Source: Lycorma delicatula (lineage: Eukaryota; Arthropoda; Insecta; Hemiptera; Fulgoridae). Taken from it: DNA of 64,000 nucleotides. A program made the position numbers and the translations under genes. Position 1 is the stretch's first letter. The number at the start of each line of letters is the position of its first letter. Below, piece by piece: positions 37,656 to 49,675 of this stretch. The notes below the pieces were generated by a model that worked only from the letters and a program-made list of their open reading frames with translations, was not told the origin of the DNA and ran no database searches. The stretch is taken from positions 133,117,571 through 133,181,570 of the forward strand of contig NC_134458.1 in the NCBI RefSeq assembly GCF_047948215.1. The letters run 5' to 3'.

Positions 37656-38053
37656 AATCATCAGTTCGCTCTCCCCTAATTCAAATTTTATTTCTTCAGT
37701 TTCTTAATTTTTACACGACCACCCAAAAAGGAGTGTAATGTATTTAGGGTGTATGTATGTTTTTCCACCAAAGCAGTTCAACGACTGTACCGATTTAAAT
37801 GTATGACGCTGCGCTGGAATACTTACGTCCGGGAGTGTCATAGGCTATTTAAACAAGTACATATGTTTGTTTACTTGTAATTAAATGGCCACAAAAATTC
37901 ATACATACGATTTTAAATCGATAATCGATAACAATTTCAGTATCGATTTATTTGTATCGAAATTGTTGTGTTTAAAGATCGGCTATGATTTGAATGAATG
38001 AATTACAGTAGTAAATTTTATTAATTTATTTCCGTGTCAGTGTCTTTTATATT

Positions 38054-38057
<4 letters not shown>

Positions 38058-38111
<54 letters not shown>
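38058..38111. repeat. (TA)n microsatellite at the mariner 5' end
   Basis: About 26 TA units run straight into the mariner terminal repeat. Confidence 0.95.
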
Positions 38112-38114
<3 letters not shown>

Positions 38115-39389
38115 GAGGTGCGACAATAAAGTAATGAGACTGATTTTTCTTTGCAGCATGTGGCAACCCTGCAGCTTGCGTAGGCACACCATCTTTGACC
38201 TTAGTCTATAAGCTACTTCTAGTCCAAGCGGCACATTGATGCAACTGCTCAGTCGTGAGTTGTGCTGTAATAAGTGAACACGTGTTTGTGTCTCTCGTCA
38301 CAGAAATAAAACCGCAAAATATTGCGCAACGGTATGCCATTTCTTTTTGCGTTAAATTGGGTGAAAACGCGACGACAACTTATGGTAAGCTTTGAAGGCT
38401 TTTGGAAAGAAGGTTATGTCAAGAGCTCAAGTTTTTTCGGTGGCATAAAATTTTTTGTGAAGGCAGAACGAATGTTGAAGATGAAGACCGCAGTGGATGA
38501 CCATCAACCTCACGGACAGATGTCAACTTGACCAGGGTGCGTGAAACCGTACGATCTGATCGAAGATTATCCGTGAAAATGATTGCAGAAGAACTCAACA
38601 TCAATCGAGAAACGGTTCGTCTAATATTAACTGAAGATCTTGGTATGAGAAAGATTTGTGCAAAAATGGTCCCCAAAAATCTCATACAACAACAGCGAGA
38701 AACACGGAAAAATGTGGCAGCCGATCTGTTAGACCAAACGGAAATCAATCCAGATTTGTTGAGCCGTGTTTATCACTGGTGATGAAGGTTGGTTTTTTCA
38801 ATACGATCCAGAGACAAAACACCAAAGTTCGCAATGGTGCTCAAAGGGATCACCCAGACCAAAAAAAGATCGCATGTCAAAGTCAAAAGTGAAATGCATG
38901 CTTGTGTGCTTCTTCAATTCCAAGGGAATTGTTCATAAAGAGTGGGTACCTCCTGGACAAACAGTTAACCAATATTTCTACAAAGAAATTTTAAAAAGAC
39001 TTCGTAAAGACTTCGTATTTTAAATGTTGGTTCGTGTCCGTGCCAACATTGCTGATAATTGGATTCTGCATCACGATAATGCACCATCCCGTACTGCTCT
39101 GTCAGTACAGAAATGTTTAACCTCAAAACAAATTTCAGTACTACCACAGCCACCTTATTCACCAGATATCGCTCCGTGCGACTTTTTTCTATTTCGAAGA
39201 GTCAAAATGGTGGGCAAGGGACACCATTTTGAAACAACACAAGATGTCCAAAAAGCTGTGACGAGGGTCTTGGAGGATATTACAGAAGATAAGTTCCAGA
39301 AATGTTACCATCAATGGCAGAAGCGCTGGAATAAGTGTGTGCAATCAGAGGGGAACTACTTTGAAGGAGACAACACTAAACATGACTAA
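38110..39389 (+). mobile_element. mariner (D,D34D) element, inactive, 3' TIR not found
   Basis: The element starts CACGAGGTGCGACAATAAAG at 38112 after a TA, a mariner-type terminal repeat. The coding part follows. After the stop codon at 39387..39389 no inverted copy of the start (a CTTTATTGTCGCACCTCGT-like word) was found down to the next (TA)n at 39768, so the 3' terminus seems deleted or degenerate. Confidence 0.85.
38300..39389 (+). pseudogene. mariner transposase pseudogene
   Basis: A cut-and-paste transposase. Frame 1 (from ~38300) reads QNIAQRYAISFCVKLGENAT, the HTH-bearing N-terminus. UGA stops occur at 38393 and 38498; the second lies in DRSG*PSTS, probably a CpG-decayed Arg codon. 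It continues TRVRETVRSDRRLSVKMIAE (second HTH). A one-base insertion near 38770 shifts the frame just before ITGDEGWFFQYDPET, which carries the first catalytic Asp. Next come KSKVKCMLVCFFNSKGIVHK and VPPGQTVNQYFY. A UAA at 39021 precedes NWILHHDNAPS (second Asp) and YSPDIAPCDFFLF (third Asp, 34 residues later). It ends GNYFEGDNTKHD. All three acidic positions are kept, but four lesions inactivate it. Confidence 0.9.
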
Positions 39390-39762
39390 AACGGTAAGCA
39401 ACATTATTTTTCACAAATCAACCTTAAAACGACTAATTTTCGATATTAGGCCACTAATTGGAACTGTAAACCACTTTTTAAAAGACTGTAAAATATATTT
39501 AACAATCACCATTTTGATAGGTTGTCATAACCCGATGTTTTTTTGATAAAACTCTTGTTTTTCCAAGCCCTTTAGGATTATATGTCACAAACTCATTTAT
39601 TCCATTTAAGATTTTCAATTATCCCCCAACCACATAGAGCTGTGGTGGTGTCATACGGAAAAACAGCTCTTTCGACTTAACATCATTTGCTAAAATTTCA
39701 TTTTTCTGTGTCCAGCAGTTGAAAAGTTATTTAAGGGCTGTCATACTATTTATAACTCTTTG

Positions 39763-39830
<68 letters not shown>

Positions 39831-40882
39831 CGTTAAAAAAAAAACATGTTAAATAATAGGAAAGTAAATTTGTTATGATATTAAATAATTAAAGAAGAAA
39901 AAAATTTGACAACAAAGTTGTTATACTTTTCTGGCATTGGTTATTTATTCTTATACGTATAATGGAAAAATAATGATACATGAAAACATTTTTTAAATCT
40001 ATATTTTAAAACTTTTTCTGCTCCTCCACCACCAAAATTTCCTTCCAAGAATTTTTTCGATTTATCTACGTTTTCTATGAAAACGTAGATAAATGAAATT
40101 TAAATGAAAGAAACCAAAGAAAATTCCACTGAAAAATTTACCTACGGTTAATTTTTTGGAGGTGGGAGGTGAATTATGATGAAATTTACTACAATATTAT
40201 TACTAAAAGTTTAAATAAACCAAAAATATTCTTTTAAATTCCAAAACGTATTACCCCCTCATCAATAGTGCCCCCAAAGTACGTTTTTGGGTCGTTTGCG
40301 CTGCTACTGTACCTAACAAGATATATAAAAAACCTCTGTTAAAAAAATGTAATAAATATAAAGATAGCCTTTATCGATTTTAAGGGAAGGTGTAAATCTT
40401 TTTTAAAAATGGTAATATAAGCATGAACCCATGTACTGAGCTTAATATAAATTGCGGTTATGTTTACAGAGTTTTGAGAAAATTGACCCCCAAAGAAACT
40501 ATTTATATCACCCCGTGTAGGTTTTGACCTCAACAAAACTCTTACCAGCAAACTGCCTTATACACACAAGTCTTCGTATCAAATTTCATCAAAATTGGTT
40601 TATCCAGTCAAAGGTTATTAAGCTTCAAATACGCCAACACAAGTAATATTTTACCTCTCACTTTTTTTTATTTTTGGGGTCCCTGGGTCAAGAAACGTCG
40701 AAAAATGAAAAAAAACCATATTCCATTTTTTTATTGATTACCATACTTTCCTTCTGGTAGCATAGATCTAGAGTCATGACGCGAAGAAAGTAAAAATAGA
40801 GATTTAATAGCTCTTAATGCAAATGATTTGAGCACCTATAATTTATATACGTTAAACGAAGATAAGAGTACATAAAATCCAG
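39390..40882. other. Non-coding stretch with unidentified repeat-like DNA
   Basis: A long (TA)n lies at 39768..39825. The segment 40000..40690 is GC-richer (GGAGGTGGGAGGTG, CCCCCTCATCAATAGTGCCC). It ends with CAAATTTCATCAAAATTGGT then TTATCCAGTCAAAGGTTATT, wording typical of insect transposon ends but with no second copy here. A small inverted pair (ATCTACGTTTTC / GAAAACGTAGAT) lies at 40067..40091. Confidence 0.45.
39768..39825. repeat. (TA)n microsatellite
   Basis: About 28 TA units, downstream of the mariner pseudogene. Confidence 0.95.
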
Positions 40883-41232
40883 GGTTTTAATGCAATTTTA
40901 TTTTTATTATTTCTAATTTATCAACTGAACCATCCATAATGCTAAAATAAAAATTCTTACTTATATTTCTTATGTGAATTTAATATATGTTTTAAAAAAT
41001 GCAATAAAATGCAATTTTATTTTTACTATTTCTAATTTATCAACTGAATCATCCATAATGCTAAATAAAAGTTCTTACTTATATTTCTCATGTGAATTTA
41101 ATATATGTTTTAAAAAATGCAATAAAATGCAATTTTATTTTTACTATTTCTAATTTATCAACGGAGCCATCCGTAATACTAAAGAAAAAAAATAATTTTA
41201 CTTATATTTCTTATGTGAATTTAATATATGTT
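40883..41232. repeat. Minisatellite, three copies of a ~119-bp unit
   Basis: The unit start TGCAATTTTATTTTT occurs at 40891, 41010 and 41128 (spacings 119 and 118 bp). It is followed each time by CTAATTTATCAAC, CATCC(A/G)TAAT, TTACTTATATTTCT and GTGAATTTAATATATG. The third copy is the most diverged and has an A-rich insertion. Confidence 0.92.
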
Positions 41233-44200
41233 TCTTTATATCAACGGTTTTTTTAATTTAAAATGAAAAATATAAAATATAATAAATAACATTGATATAT
41301 AGGCAAGATAATCTTTCCCGAAAGAATATTCCTAAAATTTGACAAACATTAATTGATTACTTTAATAAACTTACATTTTTTTTAAGATTTAAGAGATAAG
41401 TTAAGAAAACCCACGACCACATAATAAAAGAAACAAGAAATTTTAAGATGCCTGAAAAACCTGCTTCATTTGCTAAAAAAGATCTTTGTTTTAAATGAAC
41501 ATTTTACAGCTATTTTTATGTTATAATTTACTCTTTTTTTTTAATTCTTGTTATTATTTTTATTACATCTTCTTTTATTATCATTTTATGACATAGTTAA
41601 TTACATTTCTTATAAATAATTTTTTATAATAGAAAAAATTAACAATGAACCAAAGTTATAAGTTCTGATTGGTTATACACTGATGATATTTCTATCAAAT
41701 TAATGACTCTTGTTATATATAAATACATCTATCTTACATTGTTTTAAGAATAAACAATAATTTTGATTTAGAGTTTTTGATAGTTATGAAATCTAATAAA
41801 TAATATTATTTCGACAGCAACACGTTTAAGATTTATTTAAAAAGGAAAAAATGAAGTTAATATACTAGTATATATTTTACTCCTAATTAAAAGAATAATA
41901 AATTTACAGATAACACATCTCTTAAAAATGAAAATATATTTTTCTCAATGGTATTTTAAATCGACTAATCACAGAAGTTTGTATATCTAATCTTTCTTAA
42001 CCATAACATAAGAATATGTCTAATTGACATTTTTTATAAAAAAACTAATATAATTTTTCATTATTTTCATCTCGTTCCTTTTTTAATTAGTTTTTTTTTA
42101 CTACTTTTTTTTTCTTTACGTCTACTATCATTCATTTTGTTTCTATTATGTTATTAGGTATTTTGAGAATCGAATAGGCAAAGAATATTACCGGACATTT
42201 TGATGTTATTTAAAGGAATTTAAAAATTTAAGTGAATAATTTTTTAAGATTAAATAATAATTTAAATACAGTTTTCTAAATAGTAGTACTTACTAACGGG
42301 AGGGGGAAATATTAAATGGCTATAAAAGAAAGATTTAACCAAAACAATTACCAAGATAGCTTATGAAATTCGTCTCTGAAATTCAAAGAAAAAAATATTA
42401 AGCAGACTTAAAAACAAAACATTTTTTATTTTATTCTGAAAAAAAATTAATCTAGAAGTAGTTAAAGCGTGTAGTATTTAGAAAGATTACAAACCGGTCC
42501 GGGTACTTAGATCATTAACAAAAACTGAAAGCCACAAAATGGTTGAAGTAAATGAACCAACCATAATATATTTTTAAAACTTGTAATCGAATACGTTCAG
42601 ATTTGCTGTTTACATTGTTTTAATAATAGAATTAAGTAACAGTAGAAAATAAATACTGATTAAGTATTTACGTGAAAAATTTAATTTCAGAAATAAATAA
42701 TACAAAACTGATTGAATGTGACATAAGAAATTAATGAAATATATTAGATGGAGTGTAATATTTAACGGTATTGGTACGTAAACCGAAAGAAAATTAAATA
42801 GAAAGAATAAATTCTTCTCTTTAACGTACAATATTTAACACAAATTAGGGGCAATGATTAATAAAAAAAAATTTATATCATAAAGAAGATAATTATAGAA
42901 CCATGTAAAAATAATTATTTATTTTGGTAAATAACAATCAAGTCATTCAGATTTAATTATCGGGATAGATTTAAAAATTAAAACCCTTAAAGAAATATAA
43001 AAATAATTAAAATACAAGAAGAAGAAAATAATTTAACATTTATCAAATATTTCTAAATTTAAATATTAAAAAAGAATAGAAAGAAATGGAAAATTTCACA
43101 AACCAGTCATTTGAATAATAAGAAAAATAAAACAAACATAATGAATAATTAATTTGGTATCTCGTCACTTAATTATCTATATTCATTCATTACATAAAAC
43201 GAATAACTATAATAAAATAAAAAAAGTAAAACATTTCGTTTTATATAAAGTATTTTCTGTATAAAACTAAAATGGAAACAGACCAAAATCCAAGAATACA
43301 AAACGGGATTAGCAAATAATTTTTCAGTCCGGTAATGAAATACCTCTATATCTTTTCTCCTGAAAAATGAATTTCAAGATTTTACGGATAACTCACAAAA
43401 TATATTTAAATAACGTTCAGCCACTTGAACTTTATCGTTTTGAAAAATAAATAAATAATGCGAAATGACGAGATGACTGATCTTGTCTCGTAGAATTCAT
43501 TGCTATCCGTCAAAAAAAAATTATATGAGTGTATGTACTGGTCGTCTGTAATGTTTAACATCATTTTAAGGAGAAAATGAGATAGAAATAATGGTGATTT
43601 AGTGATTATCATCTCAAACGGCTTTCCATTGATGGTATGGTATATGATGATAATATGGTAACTAATTTCACACTTCACTCGTATTAACAGGTCAAATGTG
43701 CATTATTTTGTTACAAGAAAATGTCAAAAGATATTACTTGTTTCCTATCTAAGGTTTCAAGAAGTATCAGTTTCATTTATAAATCATCTTTCTACGCTAT
43801 GGATATGTTTTTAATTTTTTGCAGAAACCACTAAACATGACGATATATTTTTTTATCTAGTCTGAAATTTCATAGAAGTTGTATACTTCACAATAAATAT
43901 GGTAAGACATTATTTATTTAAGTCATGCATTAAAAATAAATTATACATATTTTTTTTATATATATATTTAAATTTGTTTAATTATTTGTTCCAGTATGTT
44001 ATTGTTGAGGCAAAAATGGTTTGCGAATTTAAGTTATACGTTCATCTTTATATATTTACAAACCAAAACAGTGTAAAAAGATAAATGAATAAATTTTTAA
44101 CAAAATTATATCTGTGAAAACAAAATACAAACGGTAGATAATGAACATTATATTTAATACTTAATTCTTAACTTTTTTCATTCAGTTTTTAGAATATAGT

Positions 44201-44270
44201 TTTTACGGAATGTAGAATGACAACAAATTATATTAACTGATAAATTTTGTGTAAACTCAAAATAAAAATT
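41233..44270. other. AT-rich non-coding stretch
   Basis: No gene, RNA or repeat recognised. Frames such as 42610..42831 and 43406..43678 (minus) are low-complexity and hydrophobic only because the DNA is T-rich. Confidence 0.55.
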
Positions 44271-45510
44271 TAACGGGTAGCCCATGAGTCACGTCGGAGT
44301 TTGGACTGACAATTACATTTTTGATTAATTTTTTTTTCATTTGTTTTAGCATTTGTAGTCAGTTGTCTGAAAATTCACCATGGAAAAATTTAAATTCCTA
44401 CAATTCACCAAAATCGTTCTGGTTATCTTCCAAAACAAACATTCAATTGTTAGAACGTAACGAGTGTATTGTCATCAGTTTAACGTAAGAGTTGTACCCT
44501 CAGAAATCAATGATTCGTTGCTTAATGAATCATTCCCAGCAACAGGGTTTCAGTAACTGACCTTCCACTTAATGGAAGATCAGGAATCGTGTATCTAGGA
44601 CAGTTGCGAATGTGGAATTTGTGCAAGAAAGTGTCAAAGAAAAACCAGTAATGTCAACCAGAAGACGAGCTACTCGAATTCACATCTCTCGTGGTTGAAG
44701 AAAATATTACCCAGTTTACATCTTTCCTATACCAGATTCTATTGGTACAGGAAATAAAACCTGCACATTATCCACGACAGCTGAATTATTCAGTCCGATT
44801 TTCAAAAACTGACAAGGGAAGAAAATTATTTTATTCACTAAATTACTTTCGATCAGGCTCCTTTCCTCTCAACAGTGCTGTAGATCGACGGAATAATTTG
44901 AGGCACTGATAATCCAAGAGCTATAAAGAAACATGAATTGCACCCTCTCAAATACACGGTTTGGTGTGGGGATAACATTACATGGCATCATCGGACCGTT
45001 CTTCTTCGAAAATGTCAATGGTGGTACTATGACGGTGAATTGAGAACATTTCGGAAAATGCTTCAAAATTTCATAAGATCTGCAATGGAAAATAGGCATG
45101 GAATGAGGTTTCAGTAAGATGGATCCACTTGCCATACAGCGGAGGTCATAATATAAATTGGTCGCCATGGTCTCCAGGTCTGACGATCCCTAACTATTTT
45201 TATGGGGACACCTAAAAGAAAGGGTTTATGAACTAATTTATGAATAAACCCGAGACAAATCTTCAACCACAGAAACACATTCGTGTAGAAATTAGGGCAC
45301 TATAGCTACAAATACTAACAGCTCTTATGGAATATATGAAAGAGCTCGTCGGAGAAGTCGAAAGTGGAAGATATTAAAAGATGTAATTTTCCGTTCAAAG
45401 TGTTAAGTAATCTCCATAATGTGTTCTTAATTATTATCATAAATAAATATTAGCAAACAAACAAAAAATTAAATGTTTGAACCACGTCGTGACTTACGGG
45501 TCACTCAGTA
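44271..45510 (+). mobile_element. Tc1/mariner-superfamily relic with TIRs and TA duplication
   Basis: TA (44271..44272) precedes ACGGGTAGCCCATGAGTCAC at the left. GTCGTGACTTACGGGTCACT, then CAGT and TA (45509..45510), close the right. The two ends are imperfect inverted repeats, and the internal 1,236 bp are transposase sized. The central sequence encodes a decayed transposase. Confidence 0.8.
44440..45410 (+). pseudogene. Tc1/IS630-type transposase pseudogene
   Basis: Read across frames: a D1-region remnant near 44845..44880 (LNSAVDRRNNLRH); YTVWCG near 44960; HGIIGPFFFENVNGGTMTVN at 44980..45040; LQNFIRSAMENRHGMRFQ, a stop, then DGSTCHTAE at 45065..45140. That stop replaces the second Gln of the usual FQQDGA box (CAA to TAA). 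WSPWSPGLTIPNYF at 45165..45205 lies where the third acidic residue belongs, but Asn is seen. The many stops and indels mean long-dead coding DNA. The family is close to the insect transposases with 'FQQDGATxHTA' and 'DFFLWG' boxes; finer naming is not possible here. Confidence 0.75.
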
Positions 45511-48500
45511 ACTTTTTAATATATTTCTTCTTTTGTGACAGTTATAGCTAAGTATATATTATTTAAATAAAAAACCGTTCCAAAAATTGCGTTACCAATT
45601 TGTCGAATTTTGGATTTAGGGAATCATGAACCGTTATGAAATCAAAAGATAGAATTCTGTTTGTGTTTATTTGAATGTGTATGTATGTGTGTGTGTGCGC
45701 GCCCACGCGTATTATTATATTGGGTCTTAATGAAATTAAAGTTTGGATTCAAGATATCAGAGTGGTGGGAAGTTAAAATGGATCATATTTCAGTAAAATT
45801 TAGGTAAAGCCTTTGCCAACATTTTAAGTTTTTAAGTGAGTACTACCTACGTACCTACGTTACACATACATAAGTAACCTATGTAGATAGGTTATAAACT
45901 TATTGATTATCTGAAGATAAAATATAAGCTATGTTACCATTACTGAAAAAAAGGGTACAAATAAATCCGCTAAAGAGCAGTTAAAAAGTTCAGTAGTTAG
46001 TTGAGCATTACAGTTTTTACATAAATATAAATACAAAAATAAAAAATTACAAAATCCTACTTGGTAACGAATTTAAATGATATAGAATTGATATTATTTA
46101 AAAGTACTTAATAGAAATCTTGTTTTTTTTTCTAATTGAAAAATCTCTCCAAAATTAATATTACAGCACAGTTTAGAAAAGTAAGAAAGAAAAGAAAAGC
46201 AAATAAATTACTTTCACCCCGTTACACTGATTTCGTTTTTATCTTCTTTAAAAATTTCATGTAATTCCTACCTATTGTAGTTATAATATGTAAATAGCTA
46301 GATTTGACTGGCTTAAACTTGGAGAATTCATTAAGCGGCAGTGATTGTTACTACACTAAAATATGCCTCCTGCTCATCACTGGTCAATGATATGTGTTTA
46401 CACAGAAACTATTATCCTCGCCACTTAATAATTCTCATTTCAAGATATTGCTCCTCTTATGACATATTTTTTTTACATTACAACGGGACATCTTTACGGT
46501 CAAGTGATTCCAATCTGCTGTAATAATATCTAAATAACTGTAATAGGTTGGCGAAATCTTTTAAAATAAATCTGATGATGGAAACTATTGTTTTGGAAAT
46601 TAATGCCATCAGCTTTGCGCTGATTGACAATACATCGCTATAGTAACGACTACCCTCACCAAGTAATAATTCAAATTCAAGATACTGTTTATCTAGGACT
46701 CAGTTTTTTACATTACGACTGTAGAGCGGCATGGTCTTTTAATTAAAAAATATGTATCATAAAATATATTGATAAAATCAGAGGGAAAAACAAACATACA
46801 TACTTTGAAATATAACATTAATATATAAACATATAAACAGTTAAAAATTATGTATACTTCTTAACTTGATAATTTTTTATTATAAAAATTACTATTTTTA
46901 TCGTACTAAGATCGAAAATAAAGAAATTAAATTCTAAATAAGTATATAAAAATGTGAATTCAAATTTACGAGGTAGTAATCGAGGTTCGTATAATGAAAT
47001 TTCAAGTAAAAGAAGAAGAAAATCAAAGTCATTATTAATTAATTCATGGTTACAGTTTTAACACAAAGTTAAGGGGAAAAAAATCATTCATTGTATAGTC
47101 TTCTCTTCGTTTTCTTTTCTATGAAAAGCAGAACTAAAAGAAAATATTTACATATATTTTCATACATTTGCATGTATAAAAATCATTATCATAAATAATA
47201 ATAAAATTAGAGTAGATATACAATTATAACATAAAACTGGAAACTATAAACTTATAAACTGACTGCAATTATTTTGAGGGTTTCCTTTAATTTTGTTTAG
47301 AAAATAATTGTGTATTAGTCATCCTTTTTAATGATCTTTATACTTAAAACATAACAACTATAAGTGTTTTAAGCACAACTTTTTTCCTTATTTAAAGAAA
47401 ATTAATTTTTTTTTTAAATATAGATTTTTTTACTTATTTAAAACTTTTTCTATAATATTAAGGGATTTGTTACTTCTGGTTTTACATAGAGCAACTTTTC
47501 AGTAGTTGTTCTCTCCAACAAATAAAGTTGAAGAAATACTTACGGAGTATCTAATTCAAAAGTTTAACAATCCAAACTTTTCGTAATAAGGAATAGAACT
47601 TAATTGATTCATTACTTTCAATTTTAAAACTTACCAGATACCATTCGTATAACAAATAAGAATTTTAAAAAAAGTTATCGACGCTCCTTCATTTCACTAG
47701 TTACAACAGGATTTTTTTGGTAACGATAATTTCGACTTATAAAAACCAAAATCATCGTTAATTTATATTATCTTTAATTTTGTTTGAATGGAGACCGATT
47801 GTACATTAATTTTCCTTTAACGATATTAAAATTTGGGTAGAATGTAAATTATAACGCACGGTTTTTGACAATTGGGCACCGCATCAATTCCATATAGAAT
47901 AGGTTTGAGTGAACACAAATACGAAAGAGGTTTTACTTTGCGCTAACAATAAAATATTATGATTATAAAACTATTAGAATCTAAATCAGCGGTTCTCAGA
48001 AGTCTTAATTTTTACTTATCATTCATTTAAATAAGAGATCAGTTGAGTAATACTGAACATTTAAACATATAATACATCATAGCGATAGAGTTACATCTCA
48101 GAAAGGTAAAGCAATAAAAAGATTACAGTCGTTTTTGAAAGTATTTATATATTTTATAAAAACGTCATAAACTACAATTTTGTATTTATCATAATTTTTT
48201 TCCAAAAAAAAAAAAACAATTGTTTACTTTACAAAAAAACTGTTACATTATACATTACTGGGTACTTACGTATTAACGCCACTGCAGCTACAGCTTTATT
48301 TAAAATCGAGTATTTATTTTATTGAGTCTCTTTATTAATTTTAAGAAATGGTTATTTATATTTATTTATTTTATAAACATAATTAAACCAAACTTAACCT
48401 ACGCTCGGTTCGCTCGCTAACCTTGACTAATTAACACCGTAAGTTTTTGAGTATTTATTGTTTTTTGAGTATAATTACTGAATTTATTAAAATAATAATT

Positions 48501-48640
48501 TATTAACTTACAGAGATTAATGATAGTTTAAATTTTTTTAAATTCGTTGTAAATATAAGCCCTGAAAATATTCCGTAATATTATTAAAAATTGCAGAATA
48601 GGCCTGTTAGATAATTAACCTAAGTTTTAACGACATATAT
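45511..48640. other. AT-rich non-coding stretch
   Basis: Contains a GT/GC run at 45676..45712 and a diverged local duplication (46375..46490 against 46625..46735). The phrase CCTACGCTCGGTTCGCTCGC at 48399 stands out in composition, but no gene was seen. Confidence 0.5.
46375..46735 (+). repeat. Diverged local duplication, two units
   Basis: Unit 1 has CCTCGCCACTTAATAATTC, TTTCAAGATATTGCTCCTCT, then TTTTTTTACATTACAACGGG. Unit 2, about 246 bp later, has CCTCACCAAGTAATAATTCA, TTCAAGATACTG and TTTTTTACATTACGACTG. The order is the same with several indels. Confidence 0.5.
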
Positions 48641-49080
48641 CGTACAGTATCTGGTAACGCGCTATACATTTGGTCAGGATGTATCTGAATTTATCTTAAG
48701 GCTCTCTCAAGTAAGTATACTTATGAAGAAAAAGTAACAGGAAGGTACAATATAGTAGTTACTAAGGTTATAGAACAGGAAATGATGTAAACAAGACAGG
48801 AAAGATGGATCACTGCTCTTTGTAGGTTTATGCATCGCCTCATTCCGACTATATCTCAGAGATTATATAAAAGGTGAGTGACCAAAGACCATTTGTTGAC
48901 AATCTATGGAAATTTCAATCGTTGTTTAAGGATTTTATATAGAATACGTGAGGACAGTGAAGGTGAAGATGTAATGATGGTTATTCAACAGATGAAGGAT
49001 TTTCCGGTAATGATTACGTTTGAATATGCCCGGGTGAGAATCTTACGACAAGAGGAAATGGTCAATAGTAGGAAATATTG
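48641..49080 (+). pseudogene. R1-clade LINE C-terminal relic
   Basis: Just upstream of 48875 one frame reads RQERWITALCRFMHRLIPTI then SQRLYKR and a stop, matching the R1 'RW...RLIP' block. The overlapping frame from 48878 reads TKDHLLTIYGNFNRCLRILY (compare LLTGHGxFxxYL in the other copies), then REDSEGEDV, where Cys residues are expected, ITFEYARV and EEMVNSRKY. Gly and Val at zinc positions and the frameshift mark it as dead. A T-run follows at 49102. Confidence 0.65.
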
Positions 49081-49514
49081 AAAATTTGGCGTGACTTCAT
49101 AATTTTTTTTTTTTTTAATAGCGTATATTGTTTGAACATAGTTAAAGGTAATGTTTGTTATTTTTTTTTTAATCCTATTATCAGCTATTTAATTAAGACG
49201 TGAAAAGTAGGGCTAGACATAATTATAATTGTCAAGAATTAATGGATTTCTGTTTCTAAATTTACTATAACAGGTACTGATTAAAAATCCCACTGAAATT
49301 GTAACTGGATCTAGTTTTATTCTTTTTAACAATGACAATAAATTTTAGGTTATCTAATAATAAATCCTGAAGTCCTGAAATTAGTGTAACCTAATATTAT
49401 TTCCAAAAAAAATGTTCCAAGCTGGAAAAACTGCTACGGCCAGTATGCAAGTAATGGTACACTGGTAACTGGAGTACGACTGGAAATATTTCCTACCATG
49501 AGCAAATCCTTTTT

Positions 49515-49675
49515 GTATAATTTATTTATTTATTCACATAGCAACAACAGGTTGTTACCCAATAACAATCAATTTTTGTAACGTCGAAATAAATTTTATT
49601 CCTGTTACTTTTGACGGAACGTGAACCCGAATCTTCCAGATGAAAGATAGACACGTTACCACTCGGCCACGAAAA
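49515..49675 (-). mobile_element. tRNA-derived SINE-like element, third family
   Basis: On the minus strand CGTGGCCGAGTGGTAACG (49654..49671) is a near-perfect pol III A box. GATTCGGGTTCACGTTCCG (49615..49633) is a B box at normal spacing. The unit cannot fold as a full tRNA (no matching acceptor end). It continues into a tail with GTAACAACCTGTTGTTGC and (AAAT)n near 49515. No flanking duplication identified. Confidence 0.6.

Noticed and set aside
49615..49675. Functional tRNA gene
   Set aside because: A and B boxes are good but acceptor and anticodon stems do not pair, and the sequence continues into a SINE-like tail.
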